A DNA stretch of 64,000 bases from an uncultured Bacteroidota bacterium (GTDB lineage Bacteria > Bacteroidota > Bacteroidia > UKL13-3), in contig CAINMV010000029.1 of the NCBI GenBank assembly GCA_903850915.1, forward strand, positions 124,001 to 188,000, given 5' to 3'. A model generated the notes under the pieces. The model ran no database searches. It was not told the origin of the DNA and saw nothing but the letters and a program-made list of their open reading frames with translations. Both the position numbers and the translations under genes were made by a program. Of this stretch, positions 17,663-26,641 are shown one piece after another (within the stretch, counting starts at the first letter, position 1; every line of letters begins with the position of its first letter).

Positions 17663-20371
17663 ATGATAACGGCCAACGAAATACGAAAGACTTTTTTAGA
17701 TTTTTTTGCAAGTAAAGGCCACCATATTGTGCCTTCTGCACCTATTGTGGTAAAAAACGATCCCACACTGATGTTCATCAACAGCGGTATGGCGCCCTTC
17801 AAAGATATATTCTTAGGCAACTCCCCTATTAAATATCCACGCGTAGCCGATAGCCAAAAGTGCCTTCGCGTGAGTGGAAAGCATAATGATTTGGAAGAGG
17901 TAGGAATTGATACTTACCACCATACGATGTTTGAGATGCTCGGAAATTGGAGCTTTGGCGACTATTTCAAAAAGGAAGCTATCGGCTGGAGTTGGGAATT
18001 ACTAACAGAAGTATTTAAAATTCCTGTAGACCGATTATATGTAACTGTATTTGAAGGAGACGATAAAGAAGGTTTGCCATTGGATGAAGAGGCTTTCAAT
18101 TTTTGGAAACAATACATCGCTCCTGAGCGAATATTAAAAGGCAATAAAAAAGATAATTTCTGGGAAATGGGCGACCAAGGGCCCTGTGGACCATGTAGTG
18201 AAATACATGTGGATTGTAGACCGAATATCGAAAGACAGGAAATTGATGGCAGTAAATTAGTTAACAATGACCACCCTCAAGTTATTGAAATTTGGAATAA
18301 CGTTTTTATGCAATATAACCGTTTAGCCAATGGCAGTTTACAGCCTTTGCCTGCTAAACATGTAGACACGGGTATGGGCTTTGAAAGGTTGGTGCGTGTA
18401 TTACAAGAAAAAACCTCCAACTACGATACCGACATTTTCCAACCTACGATCCAGCAAGTTTCAAGTTGGAGTGGCATTCATTATGGAGGCAATCCAACCA
18501 TAACCAAAAATTCAGAAGATGAATACGTAATGAAGGAGGCTGGCGCTTCAATAGTTGTAAAAAAGGAAGCTTCAGAAATAAGCGACATAGCAATGCGTGT
18601 AATCGCAGATCATATTCGTACCATTAGCTTTGCCATCGCCGATGGCCAGTTACCTGGGAATGTAAAGGCGGGATATGTAATACGACGCATCTTGCGACGT
18701 GCGGTGCGCTATGGGTTTCAGTTTTTAGATTTCAAAAAGCCATTTTTAACCCATTTAGTTCCTATCCTAGCTGAGCAATTTAAGAATGTATTCCCTGAAT
18801 TAAAAAATCAGGAAGATTTTGTTGCAAAGGTAATTTTGGAAGAAGAAAATGCATTTCTAAAAACGCTTGAAATTGGATTGCGGAAATTAGATGACGTTAT
18901 TAAAAAAAGCCCTGAAGGACAAAAGGAAATTAGCGGAAACGTTGCGTTTGAACTTTACGACACTTTTGGATTTCCGCTTGACTTAACCCAACTCATATTA
19001 CGTGAGAAAGACCTGCATATTAATCAACTTGAATTTGATACCGCGATGGATGCTCAGAAAAATAGAGCACGCAATGCAACAGCTATAGATACTGAAGATT
19101 GGATTGTACTTCGAGAAATTGATTCCACAGAATTTGTTGGCTATGATCAACTATCCTGTGAAATTAAAATTACTAAATACCGTAAAGTAAAAACCAAAGC
19201 CAAGGAGTATTATCAGCTTGTATTTGATAAGACTCCATTTTATGCTGAGAGTGGCGGACAAGTAGGAGATACTGGAATTATTACCAGTGGCGACCAACAA
19301 ATTAAAATCACGGAAACAAAAAAAGAAAACAACCTTCCGGTTCATATAACTGATTCTCTGCCAGTGGACATCGAAGCTGTTTTTATCGCATCAGTAAATG
19401 AGACCAAACGGCAAGCCATTTCAGCCAATCACAGTGCCACACATCTTATTCATGCTGCCCTAAAAGACGTCTTAGGCGCTCATGTAAACCAAAAAGGGAG
19501 TTTGGTAAATGACGAATATCTGCGCTTTGACATTTCACACTTCCAAAAGGTAAGCGATGAGGAAATAGAAAAAGTAGAAAAAATTGTCAACCAAAAAATA
19601 TTTGAAAATATAGCTTTAGAAGAGCTACGAAATTTACCCATTGATGAAGCCAGGGCAATGGGCGCTATGGCTTTGTTTGGCGAGAAATATGGCGATCGGG
19701 TTCGCGTTATTGTTTTTGACAAAACCTACAGTATCGAACTTTGTGGAGGCACCCATGTTAGCAATACCGGACAGATTGGCTTTTGCAAAATAATAACAGA
19801 AAGTGCTGTAGCCGCTGGTGTGCGACGAATAGAGGCCATCACTTCCAACAAAGCAATTCAATATTTTGAAAACAAGGCAAGTGCGTTCGATGCCATCAAA
19901 TTATTATTAAACAACACCAAAGATGTGCAAAAAGCTATTATTGACTTAAAGGATGAGAATATTATTTTAAAGAAGAAAGTAGAAAAATATGAGAACGAAA
20001 AGGTAGCAACTCTTATAGATGAATTAAAGTCGACTTATACGAATCAAGGGGACTACAGCTATTTAATACATCATGTGATTGTGCCAAGTGCAGATGCCCT
20101 TAAAAACTTGACGTTGGGCTTAAAGCAAAGTACCGAAAAATCTATAACTGTATTGGTTGCATTAATTGACAATAAGCCAATGATAAATATCGGTGTTAGT
20201 GATGAATTGGTAGCAGCTAAATTATTTTCGGCTGGCAATATGGTAAAAGAGTTATCGACAATTATTAAAGGCGGTGGAGGTGGTCAGCCAGGATATGCGA
20301 GTGCCGGGGGCACAGATATAAATGGCATAGATGCTGTAGTAAAAAAGGCAATTGAGTTGTTGAAAAAATAA
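17663..20371 (+). CDS. alaS: Alanyl-tRNA synthetase
   Basis: Charges tRNA-Ala in the cytoplasm. The N-terminal class II catalytic core shows INSGMAPFKDIFLG, YHHTMFEMLGNWSFGDYFK and GDQGPCGPCSEIH. The editing domain has the zinc-type motifs NHSATHLIHAAL (near residue 592) and CGGTHVSNTG (near 694). The C-terminal DHHA1 domain ends with the glycine-rich GGGGGQPGYASAGG. At 902 residues all domains are present. An uncharged-tRNA-like or T-box leader is not visible upstream. Confidence 0.97.
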   Translation: MITANEIRKTFLDFFASKGHHIVPSAPIVVKNDPTLMFINSGMAPFKDIFLGNSPIKYPRVADSQKCLRVSGKHNDLEEVGIDTYHHTMFEMLGNWSFGDYFKKEAIGWSWELLTEVFKIPVDRLYVTVFEGDDKEGLPLDEEAFNFWKQYIAPERILKGNKKDNFWEMGDQGPCGPCSEIHVDCRPNIERQEIDGSKLVNNDHPQVIEIWNNVFMQYNRLANGSLQPLPAKHVDTGMGFERLVRVLQEKTSNYDTDIFQPTIQQVSSWSGIHYGGNPTITKNSEDEYVMKEAGASIVVKKEASEISDIAMRVIADHIRTISFAIADGQLPGNVKAGYVIRRILRRAVRYGFQFLDFKKPFLTHLVPILAEQFKNVFPELKNQEDFVAKVILEEENAFLKTLEIGLRKLDDVIKKSPEGQKEISGNVAFELYDTFGFPLDLTQLILREKDLHINQLEFDTAMDAQKNRARNATAIDTEDWIVLREIDSTEFVGYDQLSCEIKITKYRKVKTKAKEYYQLVFDKTPFYAESGGQVGDTGIITSGDQQIKITETKKENNLPVHITDSLPVDIEAVFIASVNETKRQAISANHSATHLIHAALKDVLGAHVNQKGSLVNDEYLRFDISHFQKVSDEEIEKVEKIVNQKIFENIALEELRNLPIDEARAMGAMALFGEKYGDRVRVIVFDKTYSIELCGGTHVSNTGQIGFCKIITESAVAAGVRRIEAITSNKAIQYFENKASAFDAIKLLLNNTKDVQKAIIDLKDENIILKKKVEKYENEKVATLIDELKSTYTNQGDYSYLIHHVIVPSADALKNLTLGLKQSTEKSITVLVALIDNKPMINIGVSDELVAAKLFSAGNMVKELSTIIKGGGGGQPGYASAGGTDINGIDAVVKKAIELLKK

Positions 20372-20404
20372 AATTATAATCCACAAAAAAAGTAATCTTT
20401 TAAA

Positions 20405-21541
20405 ATGCGAAAAATGAAAAGAGTATTAAGTATTATCGTACTAATTTTTAGTTTATATTCATGTAATCTCGGAAGAGAAAGCAGAGGTGCCGATGGTTAT
20501 CATATCTCAGGAAAAGTAACGAATTGCAGCGCCAAAATGGTATTGTTAGATCAACTCTCAACGCAAGGGTTTTCAACCATCGATACTGCAATAATTGACA
20601 ATAAAGGCAACTTTTTGTTTAAAGGCGTAATGAAAGACGCCTTGTTCTGTGCTTTACGATTTGACGCTAACTTACCTGCAGAAAAAAGGGTATTTATTGT
20701 TGTTGACTCCAATACCAATATAAAAATTGAAGCAGATTATACCTCCATCGACAACTATTCTGTAAAAGGCTCTAAAGATTGTGAATTAGTAAAGGAACTT
20801 TTAAACATCAACAAAAAGATGGAAGATAAACTTCGCGCTTTAGATACTAAATTTGCTGGGTACGACCCAAAAAACATTCCAGATAGCATTGGCAAAGCAG
20901 TTCGCCAAGAGTACGACATGATTGTGAAAGAACAAGAGACAAGTATCGAAAAATTTGTTACCGAAAACAATAGTATCACTATATATTTCGCTGGTTTGTT
21001 TATGATGCAGAGTCCTCCGGTGCCATTACTTCAGAAAATTGATGAAAAAGGAATGAAACTTTACAGCAAATCGACGTACGCGAAAACCATACACGAATTT
21101 GTTGAAAAGAAACAACACCTCGCTATAGGAACCTTAGCTCCAGAACTTAACTTTAAAGATGTTAACGACAACAATTTATCTTTAAGTAGTTTGCGTGGAC
21201 AATATGTTCTCATCGACTTCTGGGCATCATGGTGTGGCCCGTGCCGCAGAGAAAACCCAAATAATGTGGCATTGTACAACAAATACCATAGCAAAGGCTT
21301 TGAAATATATGGAGTTAGTCTTGATGATAATAAAGCCAAATGGAAAGCGGCTATTGATGCCGACAAATTAACTTGGAAGCATGTTAGCGACCTTGGTGGA
21401 TGGCAATCGGAAGCTGCTCACCTTTACGATGTATCTTCTATCCCACAAACTTTTCTCTTAGATAAAGCAGGAAAAATTATTGCCGTTGGCTTGCGAGGAG
21501 AACAATTAACTCAAAAACTAGAAGAGCTTTTTGGGAAGTAA
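20405..21541 (+). CDS. TlpA-like thioredoxin-fold lipoprotein with DUF4369-type N-domain
   Basis: Probable periplasmic, membrane-anchored thiol-disulfide reductase. An N-terminal hydrophobic segment ends in LYSC, a lipobox (Cys about residue 20). Residues about 30-130 resemble the DUF4369 beta-rich domain found before thioredoxin folds in Bacteroidota (HISGKVTNC ... NKGNFLFKG). A helical linker follows, then an AhpC/TSA-TlpA domain from about 240 with the redox motif WASWCGPCRRENP (CxxC) and the cis-Pro region SSIPQTFLLDKAGKI. The partner is unknown. The ATG at 20405 or the one at 20414 could be the start. Confidence 0.88.
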   Translation: MRKMKRVLSIIVLIFSLYSCNLGRESRGADGYHISGKVTNCSAKMVLLDQLSTQGFSTIDTAIIDNKGNFLFKGVMKDALFCALRFDANLPAEKRVFIVVDSNTNIKIEADYTSIDNYSVKGSKDCELVKELLNINKKMEDKLRALDTKFAGYDPKNIPDSIGKAVRQEYDMIVKEQETSIEKFVTENNSITIYFAGLFMMQSPPVPLLQKIDEKGMKLYSKSTYAKTIHEFVEKKQHLAIGTLAPELNFKDVNDNNLSLSSLRGQYVLIDFWASWCGPCRRENPNNVALYNKYHSKGFEIYGVSLDDNKAKWKAAIDADKLTWKHVSDLGGWQSEAAHLYDVSSIPQTFLLDKAGKIIAVGLRGEQLTQKLEELFGK

Positions 21542-21594
21542 ATCAAAATATTTGGTTCCGTATAGTAGTATAAATTAATTTTAACGCACAAATT

Positions 21595-24312
21595 TTGACA
21601 GCCACAAAAATAAAGATCGGAATACTTTTCGGAGGAAACTCACGGGAACGCGAAGTTGCCTTTGCTGGTGGTCGTACGGTTTATGATAATTTAGACAAGA
21701 ACTTCTTCGAGGCAATTCCTATATTTATTGATAGCTTTGGAAACCTTTGTCTTTTAAATTGGGAGAATATTTATAAAGGCAGTATTCGCGACTTTTATCC
21801 ACCTATACTTGGCATCCCATCATCAAAATATGGATTTCAAATTTATGCAGAAAGCCTCGGCGCCATATCAAGAGAACAGCAACTTGAATTATTGCGTGCC
21901 ATTGGAACACCTATTGCATTAGAAGAGCTAAGCAGTTTTATTGATTTTGCATTCTTATCGTTGCATGGAAAAAATGGAGAAGATGGCAGATTGCAAGGCA
22001 TCTTGGAGTATTTAAACATCCCTTACAGTGGATCAGGTATTCTTCCTGCCGCTATAGGCATGAATAAAGCGGTGCAACGCGAATGGATGGAAAAGTCGGG
22101 CTTTAGGACACCGAAAACATTTTCTTTAGATATAAAAACGTGGAATCAAACAACCGACATTTATAATTTATTTGAGAATGTAAAAAAAACTGTCGCACTG
22201 CCATTCGTCATAAAAAGTGCCAATCAAGGTTCTAGCATAGGCGTAAGCGTTTTAAACAACGACGATATAACTTTATTTGAACAATATATAAACGCATCTT
22301 TCTTCAGCATTAAAATAAAAGCAGAGGCTTGGATTTCACTCAACAGAGAAAGCAAACTTTTAAAGATTGTAACATTAAGCGACTTCAGAAGCGGGTTGGG
22401 ATTGCCGATGCTTGTGAAAACAAAAAAAGAAGTAAAATGGATTAATCATCCTGATGATTTGTTTGATTGTTTTGAAAAAGAATTCACAACACAAGATGAC
22501 TTTCTTGTTCTCAAAGCCTTGGATAGCGAACATGAAGTATTAATTGAAGAATTTATTGATGGCAAAGAATTTTCATGTATCGTTATTGAAGATCATGAAG
22601 GTAAACCAAGATCACTTCCTCCTACGCAGATTGTAAAAGGCAGCGCTATCTTTGATTACAGAAGCAAATATCTGCCGGGATTATCACATAAAATAACACC
22701 TATTCCTGTTGAAGAGCATTTGATAGATGCAATTAGAAATTCATGTGAAACATTATATTCCTATTTTAAATTTAATGTTTATGCACGAATTGATGGTTTC
22801 ATAAACTCGAAAAATGAAATTTTATTGAACGACCCTAACACCACTTCCGGAATGATGCCGAGTAGCTTCTTCTTTCATCAGGCAGCGGAAATTGGACTTA
22901 ACCCTTCGTCATTTCTAACTTACATCATCTCCACCTCATTGTTAAGTAGAAGTTATTCCTTATCGGATAACGTAAAGACAAACCTTTTGTTTGAAAGACT
23001 TCAGACACTTATTGAACAAAAGAACACCGCTACAGTAACAAAAACAAACGTTGCTGTATTGATGGGAGGGTATACGAGTGAAAGACATATTAGTATTGAA
23101 AGTGGTCGTAACATTTACGAGAAACTCGCTTCAAGCGAGAAATACGCTCCTATACCTGTGTTCCTTACGGGAAGCAATGATGGGCATGAGTTGTATGTGA
23201 TTCCAATAAATATTATGCTAAAAGATAATGCCGACGATATTGCTGAGAAGGCAAGGCATTATTTTAAAGATCCAATTCTTGAAAAGATTCGATTAGAATT
23301 TAAGCCAATTACCGACTCCTTTGGACAAGGAATAAGTGCTCCACAACAAATTACCTACAATGAACTTAAATCCATTGCAGAAATGGTTTTTATCGCTTTG
23401 CATGGCCGACCAGGTGAAGATGGAGAAGTACAAAAGCACCTAATTGAATTAGGATTGCCATTTAATGGATCAAGCATCGAATCATCAAAAATTACAATAA
23501 ACAAATTTAACACCAGTAATTTGCTTCGTGATAACGGCATTCTGGTTGCCAAAAACTATCTCCTATCCAAAGAAGCTTTTCAGTCAAATTCAAGCCAAGC
23601 ATTGGAGAAAGCCATCACACATCTCGGTTTTCCTATTATTGCCAAACCTGTGGATGATGGATGCAGCACTGGGGTGAAGAAAATAAAAGATCTAGACTCT
23701 TTAAAATGCTATTGCGAAACTGCATTTAGAAACGAGATTACTATTTCAGCAGAGGCAATGCTTGCATTAGATTTGAAGCAAAATGAAGAATTCCCGAAGA
23801 AAAATTACATACTGTTAGAGGAGTTAATTGATGCCAAAGGTGCTGATTTGTTTATGGAAACAACCACTGGATTGTTAACCCATTATAATGACGAAAAAAT
23901 ACTCCAGTATGAGATTTTTGAAACAAGCGAAAGTTTAGCCGAAAGCGGCATTCTTAGTTTAGAAGAAAAATTCCTTGCCGGTGAGGGTCAAAATATTACA
24001 CCAGCGAGATTTTCTTCTGACGAAACCATTAGAAAAGAAATCTCATATCGGATGCGAAAAGATATAGAGAAGGCTGCTCGTGTTTTAAAAATAGAAGGAT
24101 ATAGCCGTATAGATAATTTTGTTCGTATTTATTATCATCCTGAACTTCGCGTAGAAACAATTATCATCGAAGCTAATTCATTGCCAGGAATGACGCCCGC
24201 AACATGCATATTCCATCAATGCGCATTAAATGGTTACAAACCGTATGACTTTATCGATGCAATCTTAGAGTTTGGGAAAGAAAGAACAGCATTAAACTCA
24301 AAAACAAATTAA
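21595..24312 (+). CDS. Tandem fusion of two D-alanine--D-alanine ligase-like ATP-grasp units
   Basis: Two Ddl-like halves in one 905-residue chain. The first (about 1-465) shows GGNSREREVAFAGG, SLHGKNGEDGRLQG, KSANQGSSIGVS, DYRSKYLPG, ARIDGF and LNDPNTTSGMMP. The second (about 480-905) shows GGYTSERHISIESG, ALHGRPGEDGEVQ, KPVDDGCSTGV, SRIDNF and EANSLPGMTP. The family joins two D-Ala for peptidoglycan. In the first half the EAN metal motif is DPN; in the second the DYxxKY loop is replaced by LEEKFLAGEG after an insertion. Both may be active, or one may have changed substrate. TTG start. The menG gene follows 20 bp later. Confidence 0.85.
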   Translation: MTATKIKIGILFGGNSREREVAFAGGRTVYDNLDKNFFEAIPIFIDSFGNLCLLNWENIYKGSIRDFYPPILGIPSSKYGFQIYAESLGAISREQQLELLRAIGTPIALEELSSFIDFAFLSLHGKNGEDGRLQGILEYLNIPYSGSGILPAAIGMNKAVQREWMEKSGFRTPKTFSLDIKTWNQTTDIYNLFENVKKTVALPFVIKSANQGSSIGVSVLNNDDITLFEQYINASFFSIKIKAEAWISLNRESKLLKIVTLSDFRSGLGLPMLVKTKKEVKWINHPDDLFDCFEKEFTTQDDFLVLKALDSEHEVLIEEFIDGKEFSCIVIEDHEGKPRSLPPTQIVKGSAIFDYRSKYLPGLSHKITPIPVEEHLIDAIRNSCETLYSYFKFNVYARIDGFINSKNEILLNDPNTTSGMMPSSFFFHQAAEIGLNPSSFLTYIISTSLLSRSYSLSDNVKTNLLFERLQTLIEQKNTATVTKTNVAVLMGGYTSERHISIESGRNIYEKLASSEKYAPIPVFLTGSNDGHELYVIPINIMLKDNADDIAEKARHYFKDPILEKIRLEFKPITDSFGQGISAPQQITYNELKSIAEMVFIALHGRPGEDGEVQKHLIELGLPFNGSSIESSKITINKFNTSNLLRDNGILVAKNYLLSKEAFQSNSSQALEKAITHLGFPIIAKPVDDGCSTGVKKIKDLDSLKCYCETAFRNEITISAEAMLALDLKQNEEFPKKNYILLEELIDAKGADLFMETTTGLLTHYNDEKILQYEIFETSESLAESGILSLEEKFLAGEGQNITPARFSSDETIRKEISYRMRKDIEKAARVLKIEGYSRIDNFVRIYYHPELRVETIIIEANSLPGMTPATCIFHQCALNGYKPYDFIDAILEFGKERTALNSKTN

Positions 24313-24332
24313 TCTATTCGAACGTAAAATTA

Positions 24333-25061
24333 ATGGCAAAACCCATACTTCCTGACGAAGGTTCCTTAGAATCAAAAAGCGTTCAAGTAGAACAAATGTT
24401 CGATAGTATTTCACCAAAATATGATTTACTAAATCGTATTATGACTTTTGGCATCGATAAAGGATGGCGTAAAAAGGCAATTCAAATGCTTAAGCCAACA
24501 AACCCTAAGATAATTTTGGATATTGCTACAGGAACGGCCGATTTTGCTTTAGCTGCTTTAGCATTGAATCCAACAGAAGTAGTAGGCATCGACATTTCAA
24601 ATAAAATGCTAGAGGTGGGCAGAGCAAAGGTAAAAGCAGCCAAATCTGATTTAATTATCACTTTACTTACGGCGAGTAGTGAAGCTTTACCCTTTGCAAA
24701 CGACCATTTTGATGCAATAACCATAGGATATGGCGTACGGAATTTCGAAAACCTAGACATTGGTTTGAAAGAGATATATCGTGTTTTAAAACCTGGAGGA
24801 GCCCTAGTGATATTAGAAACTTCACAGCCATCTTCAACGTGGCAAAAATTATGTGTACGTTTGTACACCGATAAAATAGTTCCGCGTATAGGTCGTTTAA
24901 TTAGCAACAACGGAATCGCCTACAGTTACCTTATCCACTCCGCTAAAAATTTCCCTTACGGTGAAGCATTTGTACAAATATTAAAACAACAAAATTTTAA
25001 AACCACAACATGCACTCCATTGGCTTTCGGTGTAAGCAGTATTTATTTCGCTACAAAATAA
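24333..25061 (+). CDS. menG: Demethylmenaquinone methyltransferase MenG/UbiE
   Basis: SAM-dependent C-methyltransferase, last step of menaquinone synthesis. Visible: VEQMFDSISPKYDLLNRIMT, the SAM-binding LDIATGTADFAL near residue 63, GIDISNKML near 84, and GYGVRNFENLDIGLKEIYRV near 130, all diagnostic of UbiE/MenG. The 242-residue length is normal. Menaquinone is the expected quinone of Bacteroidota and would be the electron acceptor for the Complex I arm encoded further right. The gene's last 52 bases overlap porT. Confidence 0.94.
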   Translation: MAKPILPDEGSLESKSVQVEQMFDSISPKYDLLNRIMTFGIDKGWRKKAIQMLKPTNPKIILDIATGTADFALAALALNPTEVVGIDISNKMLEVGRAKVKAAKSDLIITLLTASSEALPFANDHFDAITIGYGVRNFENLDIGLKEIYRVLKPGGALVILETSQPSSTWQKLCVRLYTDKIVPRIGRLISNNGIAYSYLIHSAKNFPYGEAFVQILKQQNFKTTTCTPLAFGVSSIYFATK

Positions 25062-25738
25062 TACCTGCTTTTATTTTTATATTGCTTTCATTACAGATGA
25101 GAGCTCAATATATAAATGCGAACTTATATGATCTCAAAAAATACCACTTTGGTTACTTATTCGGTCCTGACGTTTGTAATTTAAAAATAATTAACACCCC
25201 TGAATTTATTCGAAACGACACCGTAAAAAGCATCAGCTATACCGGTGGATTGCAAGGATTTCATTTGGGCGCACTCACCGATTTACGCATGGGAAAATCA
25301 TTTAATGTGCGAGTGATGTTTACCATATCTTTCGCCTATAGAAGTATTGATTATGTATTTACCAATCCAAAAATACCGACAAGTGCAAAAATGGAATCTA
25401 CCTACATGAATTTACCGATTTTGTTGAAATACAAGAGCGATTTGCACGTTAATTGGCGCTTTTATATGTTAGGAGGGCTTCAGTATAGCTACGACCTTTC
25501 TTCGCAAAAGAACACACGCAGAAGCGTTTCTGAACCCATTGTAGCACTAAAACCAAATGGCTTGAATTATTCCTTAGGTTTTGGCTGGGATATTTACTAT
25601 CCCTATTTTAAATTCTCTCCTGAAATAAATTTAGTTCAGGCAGTAAACAACATGTTAGTGAAAGATAAGTACGTTTATTCGCAACAATTAAGTGCCGTTT
25701 ATCCCCGATTTATAGTTTTATCTTTCACATTCGAATAA
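25010..25738 (+). CDS. porT: PorT-family type IX secretion/outer-membrane protein
   Basis: Beta-barrel-like outer membrane protein of the PorT/SprT type, a T9SS component in Bacteroidota. A signal peptide (hydrophobic IIPAFIFILLSLQ, ending MRAQ about residue 33) is followed by alternating beta-type sequence (FNVRVMFTISFAYRSIDYVF, YMNLPILLKYKS, FYMLGGLQYSYDLS) and an aromatic C-terminus FIVLSFTFE. The call rests on these features and on the known adjacency of ubiE and porT in this phylum. It starts at an ATG 52 bp inside menG; no later ATG keeps the signal peptide. It would serve the three T9SS cargo proteins of this window. Confidence 0.75.
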   Translation: MHSIGFRCKQYLFRYKIIPAFIFILLSLQMRAQYINANLYDLKKYHFGYLFGPDVCNLKIINTPEFIRNDTVKSISYTGGLQGFHLGALTDLRMGKSFNVRVMFTISFAYRSIDYVFTNPKIPTSAKMESTYMNLPILLKYKSDLHVNWRFYMLGGLQYSYDLSSQKNTRRSVSEPIVALKPNGLNYSLGFGWDIYYPYFKFSPEINLVQAVNNMLVKDKYVYSQQLSAVYPRFIVLSFTFE

Positions 25739-25778
25739 AAAAATCCGACACAAAACAACTTTAACAACGAATAAAAAT

Positions 25779-26552
25779 ATGTGGATTAATATCACCCGAC
25801 CATTAGTATTTTTTGATTTGGAAACGACAGGTACCAGCCTTAGTGCCGATCGTATTGTAGAACTATTTTACATTAAACTTTTTCCTGATGAAACCACAGA
25901 AGAAAAACGTTTTTTGCTAAATCCAAAAATTCCAATAAACCCGCAGGCAACTGCTGTGCATGGCTACTCTGATGAAGACGTTAAGGACTGCCCTACCTTC
26001 TTAGATGTAGCCGATGAATTGGCTGAAACTTTTGCTAATTGTGACTTCGCTGGTTTTAATAGCAATAAATTTGACTTCCCTATTTTAGTAGAAGAATTTC
26101 TTCGCGTGGGAGTTGAATTTGAAGCTGATAAACGCAAATTTATCGATGCGATGAGAATCTTCCATTCTATGGAACCTAGAAACTTAACTGCAGCATATAA
26201 ATTTTACTGCGATAAAGATCTAGTAAATGCGCATAGTGCGAAAGCAGATGTTATAGCAACTTTTGAGATAATAAAAGCTCAACTCTCAAGATATTCTGAT
26301 AAACTAGAGAACACAATTGAAAAGTTGCATGAATTTAGTGGACAGTCCGACAGTGCTGACTTAGCAGGTAGAATTAAATTCAATAAGGACGGCAAAGAAA
26401 TTTTCGCTTTCGGAAAACACAAAGACAAAGTAGTAACAGAAGTATTTGAAAAAGAGCCAAGTTATTATGATTGGATTATGAACGCCGACTTCAGTATGGA
26501 TACCAAGCGTGTAGTTTCAAAAATTCGTTTAAGAAGCTTTGGAAATAAGTAG
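25779..26552 (+). CDS. DnaQ-like 3'-5' exonuclease with C-terminal DUF3820-like domain
   Basis: DEDD-type exonuclease. The N-terminal domain has FFDLETTG (first Asp and Glu) near residue 11, NSNKFDFPIL with the second Asp near 93, and the C-terminal HSAKADVIAT (DEDDh His/Asp) near 149. After a linker, residues about 200-255 (FNKDGKEIFAFGKHKDK ... YYDWIMNADF) match the small DUF3820 type of domain often found behind such exonucleases in Bacteroidota. Likely substrates are single-stranded DNA or RNA ends; a replicative epsilon role is not implied. It is followed by recQ after 89 bp, so a shared role in repair is possible. Confidence 0.88.
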   Translation: MWINITRPLVFFDLETTGTSLSADRIVELFYIKLFPDETTEEKRFLLNPKIPINPQATAVHGYSDEDVKDCPTFLDVADELAETFANCDFAGFNSNKFDFPILVEEFLRVGVEFEADKRKFIDAMRIFHSMEPRNLTAAYKFYCDKDLVNAHSAKADVIATFEIIKAQLSRYSDKLENTIEKLHEFSGQSDSADLAGRIKFNKDGKEIFAFGKHKDKVVTEVFEKEPSYYDWIMNADFSMDTKRVVSKIRLRSFGNK

Positions 26553-26641
26553 CATTTAATTGCATTCAATTGTTTGAATTCGCTTTCGGCTAATATTAAT
26601 TCACGAACACGAAGAGCAATCTTCAAATCACTTTGATCAAT

